Of a stretch of DNA of 64,000 bases, positions 26,825-35,705 are shown in pieces. Position 1 is the stretch's first letter. Each line of letters starts with the position of its first letter. Origin of the DNA: an uncultured Bacteroides sp. (GTDB lineage Bacteria; Bacteroidota; Bacteroidia; Bacteroidales; Bacteroidaceae). The position numbers were made by a program, and so were the translations under genes. The notes beneath the pieces were generated by a model. The model was not told the origin of the DNA, searched no databases, and worked only from the letters and a program-made list of their open reading frames with translations. The stretch is taken from NCBI GenBank assembly GCA_944321465.1, contig CALULL010000012.1, forward strand, positions 28,318 through 92,317, read 5' to 3'.

Positions 26825-26885
26825 CGGGGACGGATGCGGCATGAAAGGTCTGGCCTTTTGTGCGTTTCCGTCCCCGTTCTTTTTG
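26825..26885 (+). terminator. Probable terminator after glnA
   Basis: CGGGGACGGA (26825-26834) pairs with TCCGTCCCCG (26867-26876), with an inner AAAGG/CCTTT stem, followed by TTCTTTTTG. It starts 67 bp after the stop codon. Confidence 0.65.
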
Positions 26886-26970
26886 TCCAAGCCGGTCGTT
26901 AGAGGCAATGGAAAAGCCGTTGCCACTCTGGCGGGAACTTTCATGGGCGGGGGGCTTTTCCGCCTGTGTC

Positions 26971-27050
26971 CGCACAGGTCTGCTCCTTTTCAGCGACAGG
27001 TGTACCCCCTCCGGGGCACAGGTGTGCGCGCTCGGAAGCACAGGCATGCT
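26971..27050. repeat. 22-bp-period dyad array, locus 4
   Basis: Copies at 26971, 26993, 27015 and 27037, exactly 22 bp apart, for example CGCACAGGTCTGCT, GCGACAGGTGTACC and GGCACAGGTGTGCG. The array lies downstream of the glnA terminator and about 210 bp ahead of the ftsY promoter. Apart from these elements the 26758-27296 gap has no gene. Confidence 0.83.
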
Positions 27051-27263
27051 GGCTTGGGCTTGTCCGAAGAGGCGGGATGCCCGTTCTTGATGCCGAGGAC
27101 TATCCGCAAGGACGTATCCCCGGCTTGGAAGAAACCCGGCGGCCCGTATAGCCTTCGGGCACAGGGGGCCGAAAGTGGAAAAAGCCTTGGGGCAGAGGGC
27201 AGATAAAATCCTTAAAAAGGAAAAATTAAAACAGTCGTTTAGTGTTATTTGCCCGCTTTGCCT

Positions 27264-27271
27264 TATCTTTG
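27264..27271 (+). promoter_or_regulatory. -7 promoter element of ftsY-rimO
   Basis: TATCTTTG, 25 bp before the ftsY ATG. Confidence 0.55.
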
Positions 27272-27296
27272 TAGCATATTTAATAGTATAGTCGAT

Positions 27297-28265
27297 ATGG
27301 GATTTTTTAGTTTTTTCTCTAAGGAAAAGAAAGAAACGTTGGATAAGGGACTGTCCAAGACAAAGGAGAGCGTATTCGGGAAAATAACCCGCGCCATTGC
27401 TGGAAAATCGAAAGTGGATGATGAAGTGCTGGACAATCTGGAGGAAGTCCTGATAACCTCGGATGTCGGCGTTGAGACTACGCTGAAAATCATTAAGCGG
27501 ATAGAAAAGCGTGTCGCCGAGGACAAATATCTGAACACAAAGGAGCTGAACAATATCCTTCGTGAAGAGATAGCCACGTTGCTGACGGAGAACAACACGG
27601 ACGACATGGCAGAATTTGAAATCCCAGCAGGCAAAAAGCCCTACGTCGTTATGGTGGTGGGAGTCAACGGCGTGGGCAAGACGACCACCATTGGGAAGCT
27701 GGCTTATCAGTTTAAGAAGAACGGCAAGAAGGTTTATCTTGGCGCAGCCGATACGTTTCGTGCCGCTGCCGTGGAGCAGTTGCAGATATGGGGCGACAGG
27801 GTAGGCGTGCCGGTAGTGAAGCAGAAGATGGGTGCCGACCCTGCTTCGGTGGCCTACGATACGCTGAGTTCGGCCGTAGCCAACGGAGCCGATGTGGTGA
27901 TTATCGATACGGCTGGCCGCCTGCACAACAAAGTAGGACTGATGAACGAGCTGACGAAGATAAAGAACGTGATGAAAAAGGTGGTGCCCGATGCGCCGGA
28001 CGAGGTGTTGCTTGTGCTCGATGGCTCGACGGGGCAAAACGCCTTTGAACAGGCCAAGCAGTTCACGTTGGCGACAGAGGTGACGGCAATGGCTGTCACC
28101 AAGCTCGACGGAACGGCCAAAGGTGGCGTCGTGATAGGCATATCCGACCAGTTCAAAATCCCCATCAGGTACATTGGGCTGGGCGAGGGGTTGGAGGACT
28201 TGCAAGTGTTCCGCCGGAGAGAGTTTGTCGATTCGTTATTTGGAGAAGAGGGCATCGGCAAATGA
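27297..28265 (+). CDS. ftsY: Signal recognition particle receptor FtsY
   Basis: 322 residues from the ATG at 27297 (MGFFSFFSK); an earlier in-frame ATG at 27249 lies upstream of the -7 box. The acidic A domain of enteric FtsY is absent; a short amphipathic N-terminus replaces it. The N and G domains follow: G1 GVNGVGKTTT, the GAADTFRAAAVEQL insertion-box motif, G3 DTAGR, G4 TKLDGTAKGG and C-terminal GLGEGLEDL. It docks SRP-ribosome complexes at the inner membrane. The stop overlaps the rimO start by 4 bp. Confidence 0.95.
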   Translation: MGFFSFFSKEKKETLDKGLSKTKESVFGKITRAIAGKSKVDDEVLDNLEEVLITSDVGVETTLKIIKRIEKRVAEDKYLNTKELNNILREEIATLLTENNTDDMAEFEIPAGKKPYVVMVVGVNGVGKTTTIGKLAYQFKKNGKKVYLGAADTFRAAAVEQLQIWGDRVGVPVVKQKMGADPASVAYDTLSSAVANGADVVIIDTAGRLHNKVGLMNELTKIKNVMKKVVPDAPDEVLLVLDGSTGQNAFEQAKQFTLATEVTAMAVTKLDGTAKGGVVIGISDQFKIPIRYIGLGEGLEDLQVFRRREFVDSLFGEEGIGK

Positions 28266-29560
28266 GAAAAAACACAGTAGATATTGTCACGCTGGGATGT
28301 TCGAAAAACCTGGTCGACTCGGAGCGGCTGATGAAGCAGCTTGAGGAGGCCGGATTCAAAGTGACCCATGATGCCCTTCATCCGCAAGGCTCGATAGCCG
28401 TAATCAACACCTGTGGCTTCATCGGCGATGCCAAGGAAGAGTCTGTCAATACAATCTTAGAGTTTGCCCAGGCCAAAGAAGAAGGCCGTTTGGAGCGTCT
28501 TTACGTGATGGGCTGTTTGTCCGAACGCTATATGCAGGAACTTGCGCTCGAAATACCGCAGGTGGATAGGTATTACGGAAAGTTCGACTGGCCTCAGTTG
28601 CTGGCCGACCTTGGCAAGGACTATCGTGAGGATTTGCACGTCGGGCGCGTGCTGACCACCCCCCGGCACTATGCCTATCTGAAAATTTCGGAGGGGTGCG
28701 ACCGCTCATGCTCCTATTGTGCCATTCCAATCATGACGGGGCACCACGTGTCGCGTCCGATGGATGAGATTGTTGCCGAGGTGTCATCTTTGGTGGCGCA
28801 AGGCGTGAAAGAATTTCAGGTCATAGCCCAGGAGCTGACTTACTATGGGATGGATCTCTATAAGCGGCAGGCTTTGCCTGACCTGGTGGAACGGATTGCC
28901 GATCTTCCGGGGGTAGAGTGGATACGTTTGCATTATGCCTATCCGGCAAATTTCCCCTTTGGGTTGCTTCCGGTAATGCGCGAACGCCCTAACGTCTGCA
29001 AGTATCTTGACATTGCCTTGCAGCACATCAGCAATCACATGCTGCAACTCATGCGTCGCCATACGACGAAAGAGGAGACCTATCGGCTGATTGAGCGTTT
29101 GCGCCAGGAGGTGCCGGGCATACACTTGCGCACGACGTTGATGGTGGGGCATCCCGGCGAGACGGAGGAAGATTTTGCTGAACTGAAAGATTTTGTCCGA
29201 AGCGTTCGTTTTGAGCGCATGGGGGCTTTTGCCTATTCGCACGAAGAAGGCACCTATGCGGCCCGCCACTACGAAGACAACGTGCCTTCGGAGGTGAAGC
29301 AGGCGCGTCTGGACGAACTGATGGATTTGCAGCGTGGCATTTCGGCGGAACAGAACGAGGCGAAAGTGGGGCAGCGGCTGAGAACCATCATAGACCGTAA
29401 GGAAGGCGAATACTATGTGGGGAGAACCCAATATGACTCGCCGGAGGTGGATCCCGAAGTTCTGATAGAAGCGGGAGAGCGCCGCCTGCGCACAGGGCGT
29501 TTTTACGATGTCGAGATAACGGGTTCGGACGACTATGACCTTTATGGCAAACTTGTTTAA
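28262..29560 (+). CDS. rimO: Ribosomal protein uS12 methylthiotransferase RimO
   Basis: 432 residues. The N-terminal UPF0004 domain begins LGCSKNLVDSE with further Cys in INTCGF and MGCLSERY. The radical-SAM cluster motif is CDRSCSYC, followed by IPIMTGHHVSR. A C-terminal TRAM domain ends the protein. The LGCSKN and YPANFP-type motifs separate RimO from MiaB. It adds a methylthio group to Asp of ribosomal protein S12. It shares a transcript with ftsY (ATGA overlap). Confidence 0.95.
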   Translation: MRKNTVDIVTLGCSKNLVDSERLMKQLEEAGFKVTHDALHPQGSIAVINTCGFIGDAKEESVNTILEFAQAKEEGRLERLYVMGCLSERYMQELALEIPQVDRYYGKFDWPQLLADLGKDYREDLHVGRVLTTPRHYAYLKISEGCDRSCSYCAIPIMTGHHVSRPMDEIVAEVSSLVAQGVKEFQVIAQELTYYGMDLYKRQALPDLVERIADLPGVEWIRLHYAYPANFPFGLLPVMRERPNVCKYLDIALQHISNHMLQLMRRHTTKEETYRLIERLRQEVPGIHLRTTLMVGHPGETEEDFAELKDFVRSVRFERMGAFAYSHEEGTYAARHYEDNVPSEVKQARLDELMDLQRGISAEQNEAKVGQRLRTIIDRKEGEYYVGRTQYDSPEVDPEVLIEAGERRLRTGRFYDVEITGSDDYDLYGKLV

Positions 29561-29708
29561 CCCTGTGGAGTGGAAAACGTTGTGTGAGTTCGGCCCACGC
29601 TCATTGGAGAAGGCGGACAGTCGTCTCTGTTGCTGTTAGAGGCTGACTCCTAAAGATTTCGCATAGTTTTTTAATGAAAATTAGTCGCCGTCGTTGAGAG
29701 ATTTCCTG

Positions 29709-29716
29709 TACTTTTG
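29709..29716 (+). promoter_or_regulatory. -7 promoter element of the Bat operon
   Basis: TACTTTTG, 68 bp before the moxR ATG. Confidence 0.5.
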
Positions 29717-29784
29717 AGGGCGAAAAATATACAGTTTATCGCTTCGATTTGAAAAACAAGTATTAATGAGATAAGAGTATAATT

Positions 29785-30780
29785 ATGGCAGAAACAATTG
29801 ATATTCGCGAGTTGAACGAGCGTATAGAACGGCAAAGTGCTTTCATAACCAACCTTACCGCAGGTATGGATCAGGTCATTGTGGGGCAGAAGCATTTGGT
29901 GGAATCTTTGTTGATAGGTTTATTGTCCGATGGGCATGTGTTGCTTGAAGGCGTGCCGGGACTGGCAAAGACCTTGGCCATAAAGACGCTGGCCTCCTTG
30001 ATTGATGCACGTTATAGCCGCATCCAGTTTACTCCCGACTTGCTTCCGGCCGATGTTATCGGTACAATGGTTTACAGTCAGAAAGACGAGACGTTTCAGG
30101 TGAAGAAGGGACCGGTGTTTGCCAATTTCGTGTTGGCAGATGAAATAAACCGTGCTCCGGCAAAGGTTCAAAGCGCATTGTTGGAGGCCATGCAGGAGCG
30201 GCAAGTGACGATAGGGTCGGAGACGTTCAAACTTCCGGAACCATTCTTGGTGCTGGCAACTCAGAACCCAATCGAACAGGAGGGGACTTATCCGTTGCCC
30301 GAAGCGCAAGTGGACCGTTTTATGTTAAAGGTCGTGATAGACTACCCGAAGCAGGAGGAAGAGAAACTCATCATTCGCCAGAACATCAGCGGTGACAGAA
30401 AAACGTTGCTTCCGATATTGAAGGCCGAGGAAATCGTCGAAGCCCGGAAGGTGGCCAACCAGATTTATATAGACGAGAAGATAGAGCGTTACATTGTCGA
30501 CATCGTATTTGCCACGCGTTTTCCTGAGAATTACGGCTTGAAGGAGTTGAAGAACATGATAGGTTTTGGCGGTTCTCCGCGTGCTTCTATCAGTTTGGCT
30601 CTGGCTGCGCGTAGCTATGCGTTCATCAAGCACAGAGGCTATGTCATACCGGAGGACGTGCGTGCTGTGGCTCACGACGTGCTGCGCCATCGCATTGGCC
30701 TGACTTACGAAGCCGAGGCCGACAACCTGACTTCCGATGAGATTGTCAGCAAGATATTGAACAAGGTTGAGGTTCCTTGA
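29785..30780 (+). CDS. MoxR-family AAA+ ATPase
   Basis: 331 residues, standard MoxR length. Walker A is GVPGLAKT, Walker B is FVLADEINRAP, with sensor-type ATQNPIEQEGTYPLPEAQVDRFM. MoxR proteins act as chaperone ATPases for VWA-domain partners, and three VWA-like proteins follow in this operon. It is the first gene; the next ATG is 92 bp downstream. Confidence 0.92.
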   Translation: MAETIDIRELNERIERQSAFITNLTAGMDQVIVGQKHLVESLLIGLLSDGHVLLEGVPGLAKTLAIKTLASLIDARYSRIQFTPDLLPADVIGTMVYSQKDETFQVKKGPVFANFVLADEINRAPAKVQSALLEAMQERQVTIGSETFKLPEPFLVLATQNPIEQEGTYPLPEAQVDRFMLKVVIDYPKQEEEKLIIRQNISGDRKTLLPILKAEEIVEARKVANQIYIDEKIERYIVDIVFATRFPENYGLKELKNMIGFGGSPRASISLALAARSYAFIKHRGYVIPEDVRAVAHDVLRHRIGLTYEAEADNLTSDEIVSKILNKVEVP

Positions 30781-30872
30781 TGCCGGGAGATGAAATCCTG
30801 TGGCGCAGGAGCGGCCGTGGCGGGATGAAGTTGTTGAGATAGAGATTAGCGGAGGATAAAAGCAGAGAAGGA

Positions 30873-31742
30873 ATGGAAACAGCAGAATTGTTAAAGAAAG
30901 TCCGTCAGATAGAAATAAAGACACGTGGGTTGTCCAATAACATTTTTGCCGGGCAATACCACTCGGCTTTCAAGGGGCGTGGCATGGCCTTTTCGGAAGT
31001 ACGCGAGTATCAGTTTGGCGACGATATCCGGGACATTGACTGGAACGTAACCGCACGTTTCAACCGTCCTTATGTGAAGGTGTTTGAGGAAGAACGCGAA
31101 CTGACAGTGATGTTGCTGGTTGACGTTTCGGGCAGTCTGGAGTTTGGCACGGTGCATCAGTTTAAGAAAGATATGGTGGTGGAGATAGCGGCTACGCTGG
31201 CTTTCTCGGCCATACAGAACAACGATAAAATAGGTGTCATATTTTTCTCGGACCACATCGAGAAATTTATTCCGCCGAAGAAAGGCCGTAAGCACATTCT
31301 GTATATTATACGCGAGCTGCTTGACTTTCATGCCGTAAGTCGACAGACAAACATCAGTAACGGGCTGGAGTATCTTACGCAGGTGATGAAGCGCCGTTGC
31401 ACGGCTTTTGTCTTGTCCGATTTCATCGACCGCAATAGCTTCCAGAATGCTTTGACCATAGCCAACCGCAAGCACGACGTAATAGCCATCCAGGTGTACG
31501 ACCGGCGTGTAGAGGAACTTCCCGCCATAGGGCTGGTGAAAATGAAAGATGCCGAAACGGGGCGCGAACAGTGGATTGACACCTCTTCGGCGGCCATACG
31601 GAGGGCACACCACGATTGGTGGTTGAAAAGCCAGGCTCTGTTGGATGAAGTGTTCTCGCGGAGCAATGTGAGCAGCGTCTCGGTACGTACCGATCAGGAC
31701 TATGTGAAGGCATTGATGAACTTATTTGCAAAACGGAATTAA
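30873..31742 (+). CDS. DUF58 VWA-like protein of the Bat operon
   Basis: 289 residues. Early DUF58 motif FKGRGMAFSEVREYQFGDDIRDIDW is present in shortened form here (GMAFSEVREYQFGDDIRD), followed by the VWA-like VDVSGSLEFG with a near-complete MIDAS. DUF58 proteins are typical MoxR partners. There is no signal peptide. It is followed after 9 bp by the next gene. Confidence 0.88.
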   Translation: METAELLKKVRQIEIKTRGLSNNIFAGQYHSAFKGRGMAFSEVREYQFGDDIRDIDWNVTARFNRPYVKVFEEERELTVMLLVDVSGSLEFGTVHQFKKDMVVEIAATLAFSAIQNNDKIGVIFFSDHIEKFIPPKKGRKHILYIIRELLDFHAVSRQTNISNGLEYLTQVMKRRCTAFVLSDFIDRNSFQNALTIANRKHDVIAIQVYDRRVEELPAIGLVKMKDAETGREQWIDTSSAAIRRAHHDWWLKSQALLDEVFSRSNVSSVSVRTDQDYVKALMNLFAKRN

Positions 31743-31751
31743 AGCGTAGTA

Positions 31752-32831
31752 ATGAAGAACTTTATATTGGGAAGCATTGCATCGCTGCTATTGGCAGGCC
31801 AGGTGTGTGCGCAGTCGGTAGTGGTAGATGCCACGATTGATAAGGCACAAATCCTGATAGGAGAGCAGGCGAAGGTAAAGTTGGAAGTATCGGTCGATGC
31901 CAATCGGCAGACTATTTTTCCTGCATACGCGGACACATTGGTGGGAGGAGTCGAAATACTCGATGTGGCCAAGCGCGATACCCAAGTTCTGAATGAGGGG
32001 CGGCGTTTTGTCATTACTGAGGAGTACACGGTCACTTCTTTCGATTCTGCGCTCTACTATCTTCCTCCTATGAGGGTATGGGTTGACAGCGTGGCTTATG
32101 ATTCAAAGCCCTTGGCTCTGAAAGTCTATTCGGTAGACGTTCCGGCCGATACGGCGCATCCCGATTTCTATTTTGGACCGAAGGATGTGATGGCGGCTCC
32201 CTTTGTTTGGAGCGATTGGTACATGGCGATGGCCTGTGTGCTGTTGTTTGTGCCGTTCCTTCTGTTGCTGGTTTATCTGATAAAGCGCATACGCGACAAT
32301 AAGCCCATCATCCGTAAAGTGAAAGTCGAGCCGGTGCTTCCGCCCCATGAGCGGGCCATGTTGGCTATAGAGCGTATTAAGACCGAGAAGAAGTGGCAGA
32401 GTGGGCAGCCGAAGGAATATTATACGGAGCTTACTGATGCGTTGCGCACGTATATCCGTGAGCGTTTTGGGTTCAATGCGTTGGAAATGACCTCTTCGGA
32501 GATTATAGAGAAACTCTTGGAGGTCGAGGATAAGAAGGCGATAGCCGACCTGAAGGCGTTGTTCCAGACGGCGGATCTTGTAAAGTTTGCAAAGCATAAT
32601 CCGTTGATAAACGAGAGTGATGCCAACCTGATAAACGCCATAGACTTTATCAACGAAACCAAAGAGGAAGAACAGCCCGGTGTCAAGCCCCAGCCTACGG
32701 AAATAACCGTGGTTGAGAAACGCTCGCTGCGGACCAAATTGTTGTTGGGACTGGGCATCCTGGCATTGACTGCCTTGTTGGCCGGTTCGCTGGTATACGT
32801 TATTCTGGAAGTCTATAATTACATAGCGTGA
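31752..32831 (+). CDS. Bat-operon membrane protein with N-terminal beta-sandwich
   Basis: 359 residues: a signal peptide (1-20), a periplasmic beta-sandwich-like domain (about 22-130), a membrane helix near 155-178 (ACVLLFVPFLLLLVYLI), a cytoplasmic helical domain (ALRTYIRERFGFNALEMTSSEII) and a second helix near the C-terminus. It resembles the C-terminal part of BatD and the DUF4381-type proteins that sit between DUF58 and VWA genes elsewhere. I do not assign a gene symbol. It probably assembles with BatA/B in the inner membrane. Confidence 0.75.
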   Translation: MKNFILGSIASLLLAGQVCAQSVVVDATIDKAQILIGEQAKVKLEVSVDANRQTIFPAYADTLVGGVEILDVAKRDTQVLNEGRRFVITEEYTVTSFDSALYYLPPMRVWVDSVAYDSKPLALKVYSVDVPADTAHPDFYFGPKDVMAAPFVWSDWYMAMACVLLFVPFLLLLVYLIKRIRDNKPIIRKVKVEPVLPPHERAMLAIERIKTEKKWQSGQPKEYYTELTDALRTYIRERFGFNALEMTSSEIIEKLLEVEDKKAIADLKALFQTADLVKFAKHNPLINESDANLINAIDFINETKEEEQPGVKPQPTEITVVEKRSLRTKLLLGLGILALTALLAGSLVYVILEVYNYIA

Positions 32832-32873
32832 TAGGATTATAGTAAGAAGTGAATAGAGTAAAAGTGTGTTGCG

Positions 32874-33860
32874 ATGACATTTGCTAATATAGGATATTTG
32901 TTTTTGCTTTTGCTGCTTATACCATACATTGTGTGGTATGTGATGAAAGGACGTAAGGCCGATGCCTCATTGCAGGTTTCGGACATGCAAGCCTATGCCA
33001 GCAAGGCAAGCAGTTATAAGAACTACCTGATACATGCTCCTTTCGTGCTGCGCGTAGTGGCTATTATAATGGTGATTTTGGTATTGGCGCGTCCACAGAC
33101 GACGGATAACTGGCAAAACAGCGAGATAGAAGGCATTGACATCATGTTGGCATTAGACGTATCCACCAGTATGTTGGCAGAAGATTTGAAGCCCAATCGC
33201 TTGGAGGCTGCCAAGGAAGTCGCTGCGGAATTTGTCAACGGACGTCCTAACGACAACATCGGCATCACGCTGTTTGCAGGTGAGAGTTTCACCCAATGTC
33301 CGTTGACGGTAGACCATGCTGTCCTTCTCAATCTGATAAAGAACGTGCAGTGCGGGCTGATAGAAGATGGTACGGCTGTGGGTATGGGTATTGCTAATGC
33401 GGTATCTCGGTTGAAAGACAGCAAGGCGAAATCGAAAGTCATCATTTTGCTGACTGATGGTACGAATAACCGTGGAGACATATCCCCTTTGACGGCTGCA
33501 GAAATAGCCAAAAGTTTCGGTATTAGGGTTTACACCATTGGAGTGGGCACGAACGGAGTGGCTCCTTATCCTTATCCGATGGGGAATGGCACGGTGCGTT
33601 ATGTGAACCTGCCTGTGGAAATCGACGAGAATACCTTGACACAGATTGCTGGCATAACGGATGGTAACTATTTCCGTGCTACGAGCAACTCCAAGCTGAA
33701 GGAGGTTTATGAGGAGATTGATAAGCTGGAGAAGACCAAGCTCAATGTGAAAGAGTTCAGCCGCCGCGAGGAGGAGTTCAGGGTTTTTGCCTTGGTGGCA
33801 TTGATGTGTGTGTTGCTTGAAGTTCTGTTGCGCAATACGTTATTGAAGAAAATACCCTAA
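32874..33860 (+). CDS. batA: BatA, VWA-domain membrane protein
   Basis: 328 residues. Two N-terminal membrane helices (about 5-25 and 55-78), a VWA domain with MIDAS start LALDVSTSM (DxSxS), TLFAGESFTQCPLT and LLTDGTNNRGD, and a last helix near 305-322. Bacteroidetes Bat proteins are linked to aerotolerance and envelope stress. It lies 18 bp ahead of batB with matching architecture, so the two arose by duplication. Confidence 0.9.
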   Translation: MTFANIGYLFLLLLLIPYIVWYVMKGRKADASLQVSDMQAYASKASSYKNYLIHAPFVLRVVAIIMVILVLARPQTTDNWQNSEIEGIDIMLALDVSTSMLAEDLKPNRLEAAKEVAAEFVNGRPNDNIGITLFAGESFTQCPLTVDHAVLLNLIKNVQCGLIEDGTAVGMGIANAVSRLKDSKAKSKVIILLTDGTNNRGDISPLTAAEIAKSFGIRVYTIGVGTNGVAPYPYPMGNGTVRYVNLPVEIDENTLTQIAGITDGNYFRATSNSKLKEVYEEIDKLEKTKLNVKEFSRREEEFRVFALVALMCVLLEVLLRNTLLKKIP

Positions 33861-33878
33861 CTATAAATTTGATTGACA

Positions 33879-34910
33879 ATGTTCCGATTCGAAGAACCTG
33901 CATATTTGTATTTGCTCTTGCTCCTGCCGCTGTTGAGCGTGCTCTACTTGTACTCGAGTTATCGCAAGAGAAGAGCTTTGAAAGAGTTTGGTGACATGAG
34001 CCTGATGGCACCGCTGATGCCTGATGTATCCAAGTATCGTCCAGCAGTGAAGTTTACCCTAATGTGGTGTGTAGTGGGACTTTTTGCCTTCTTGTTGGCA
34101 CGTCCGCAGTTCGGGGCTAAGCTGGACACTGTAAAAAGACAAGGTATCGAGGCCATCATAGCATTGGACATATCCAATTCGATGCTTGCCCAGGATGTCC
34201 AGCCAAGTCGCTTGGAGAAGGCGAAACGGATAGTCTCGCAGTTGGTGGACAAGATGGAGAATGACAAGGTTGGAATGATTGTCTTCGCTGGAGACGCGTT
34301 TACCCAGTTGCCCATAACGAGCGATTACGTTTCGGCAAAGATGCTCTTGGAGTCCATCAGTCCTTCGCTCATATCAAGACAGGGTACAGCCATTGGGTCT
34401 GCCATCGATTTGGGCATGAACAGTTTTACCCCCCAAGAGGGAGTGGGGCGCACTATTATAGTCATTACCGATGGTGAAAATCATGAACCCGGAGCTGTCG
34501 AAGCGGCAAAGGCCGCCTCGGAGAAAGGCATACGAGTTAATGTCCTGGGAGTAGGATTGCCCGACGGAGCACCTATCCCGGTGGAGGGAAGTAATGATTA
34601 TCGTCGGGATCGCGACGGCAACGTTGTTATCACCCACCTTAACGAACAAATGTGTCAAGACATAGCTCAGGCGGGCAACGGCATCTATGTTCGTGTGGAC
34701 AATACCAATAACGCCCAAAAGAGCATCGAGCGCGAGATTGGCAAGATGGACAAGGCAGAGGTGGAGACCAAGGTCTATACCGAGTACAACGAGCAGTTTC
34801 AGGCTGTGGCTTGGATTATTCTGATTTTGTTGTTCCTTGAGATGCTTATCTTGGATCGGAAGAACCCTTTGTTCAGAGGTATTCATTTATTCTCTAACGG
34901 CAAAAAGTGA
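33879..34910 (+). CDS. batB: BatB, VWA-domain membrane protein
   Basis: 343 residues from the ATG at 33879; an upstream TTG at 33873 is possible but unneeded. Same layout as BatA: two N-terminal helices, VWA with IALDISNSM (DxSxS), VFAGDAFTQLPIT and VITDGENHEPG, and a C-terminal helix (VAWIILILLFLEMLIL). The DRDGNVVITHLNEQ segment near 245 is typical of BatB. Expected partner of BatA, BatC and MoxR. Confidence 0.9.
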   Translation: MFRFEEPAYLYLLLLLPLLSVLYLYSSYRKRRALKEFGDMSLMAPLMPDVSKYRPAVKFTLMWCVVGLFAFLLARPQFGAKLDTVKRQGIEAIIALDISNSMLAQDVQPSRLEKAKRIVSQLVDKMENDKVGMIVFAGDAFTQLPITSDYVSAKMLLESISPSLISRQGTAIGSAIDLGMNSFTPQEGVGRTIIVITDGENHEPGAVEAAKAASEKGIRVNVLGVGLPDGAPIPVEGSNDYRRDRDGNVVITHLNEQMCQDIAQAGNGIYVRVDNTNNAQKSIEREIGKMDKAEVETKVYTEYNEQFQAVAWIILILLFLEMLILDRKNPLFRGIHLFSNGKK

Positions 34911-34919
34911 CTTATCGAT

Positions 34920-35627
34920 ATGTGTAGTAATAGAAGTATATGCTTGTGTCTGTTGTTGCTTGCTGGAGCAACGGCCTTTGCCCAAAAGGCAGAGCGGGAT
35001 TACATACGAAAGGGGAACCGCAGTTATGCAGACAGCTCCTACGTCGATGCCGAAGTAAACTACCGGAAAGCACTGGAGGCAAACCCCAAGTCGACAGTGG
35101 CAATGTTCAACTTAGGTAATACGCTTTTGCGGCAGACCAAAGTAAAAGAAGCCCTGCAGCAGTACGTCAGTGCTTCGCGGATAGAAAAGAACAAGTCCAG
35201 CCTCGGCCAGATATACCACAATATCGGGGTCGTTTTTCATTCCCAGCGAGACTACGCCAAGGCCGTGGAGGCTTACAAAGAGGCTTTGCGCAACAACCCT
35301 TCCGATGACGAGACCCGCTACAATTTGGCCTTGGCACAGAAACAGTTGAACGATCAACAACAGCAGCAACAACAACAGCAAGACCAGCAACAAAAGCAGG
35401 AGCAACAGCAACAGCAAGAGCAACAGCAACAAGACCAGCAACAGCAGCAGGACCAGCAACAAGAACAGCAGCAAGGCTCCCAGCAACAACAAAAGGAGAA
35501 CCAAATGTCGCGCGAGAACGCCGAGCAGCTGCTAAGGTCGGTAGTGCAGGACGAGAAAGACGTGCAGGACAAAGTGAAGCGTCAGCAGATGCAGCAGCAG
35601 GGCAGGCGACTGGAGAAAGATTGGTAA
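34920..35627 (+). CDS. batC: BatC, TPR protein with a long Gln-rich tract
   Basis: 235 residues: signal peptide (1-21), TPR motifs over about 25-140 (YVDAEVNYRKALEANPKSTV, then AKAVEAYKEALRNNPSDDE), then about 55 residues made almost only of Gln with a few Asp, Glu and Lys (DNA 35355-35500), and a conserved tail NAEQLLRSVVQDEKDVQ. TPRs mediate protein contacts in the Bat complex. The Gln tract is encoded by CAA/CAG repeats and is likely to vary in length between strains. Confidence 0.9.
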   Translation: MCSNRSICLCLLLLAGATAFAQKAERDYIRKGNRSYADSSYVDAEVNYRKALEANPKSTVAMFNLGNTLLRQTKVKEALQQYVSASRIEKNKSSLGQIYHNIGVVFHSQRDYAKAVEAYKEALRNNPSDDETRYNLALAQKQLNDQQQQQQQQQDQQQKQEQQQQQEQQQQDQQQQQDQQQEQQQGSQQQQKENQMSRENAEQLLRSVVQDEKDVQDKVKRQQMQQQGRRLEKDW

Positions 35628-35705
35628 GGAAGCCGCTGCCCGGAACTCGTTCCCGGTACCTGTCTGCCAGCCATGAGTTGAACATAAGAAATAGTAACAT
35701 AGAGT

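Noticed and set aside
26892-26904. Possible fourth MITE-like terminus (CCGGTCGTTAGAG)
   Set aside because: Several mismatches to AATCGGTCATTAGAG, no inverted partner within 300 bp.
35112-35504. Leu-rich 130-codon antisense frame
   Set aside because: It is the antisense of the BatC glutamine tract.
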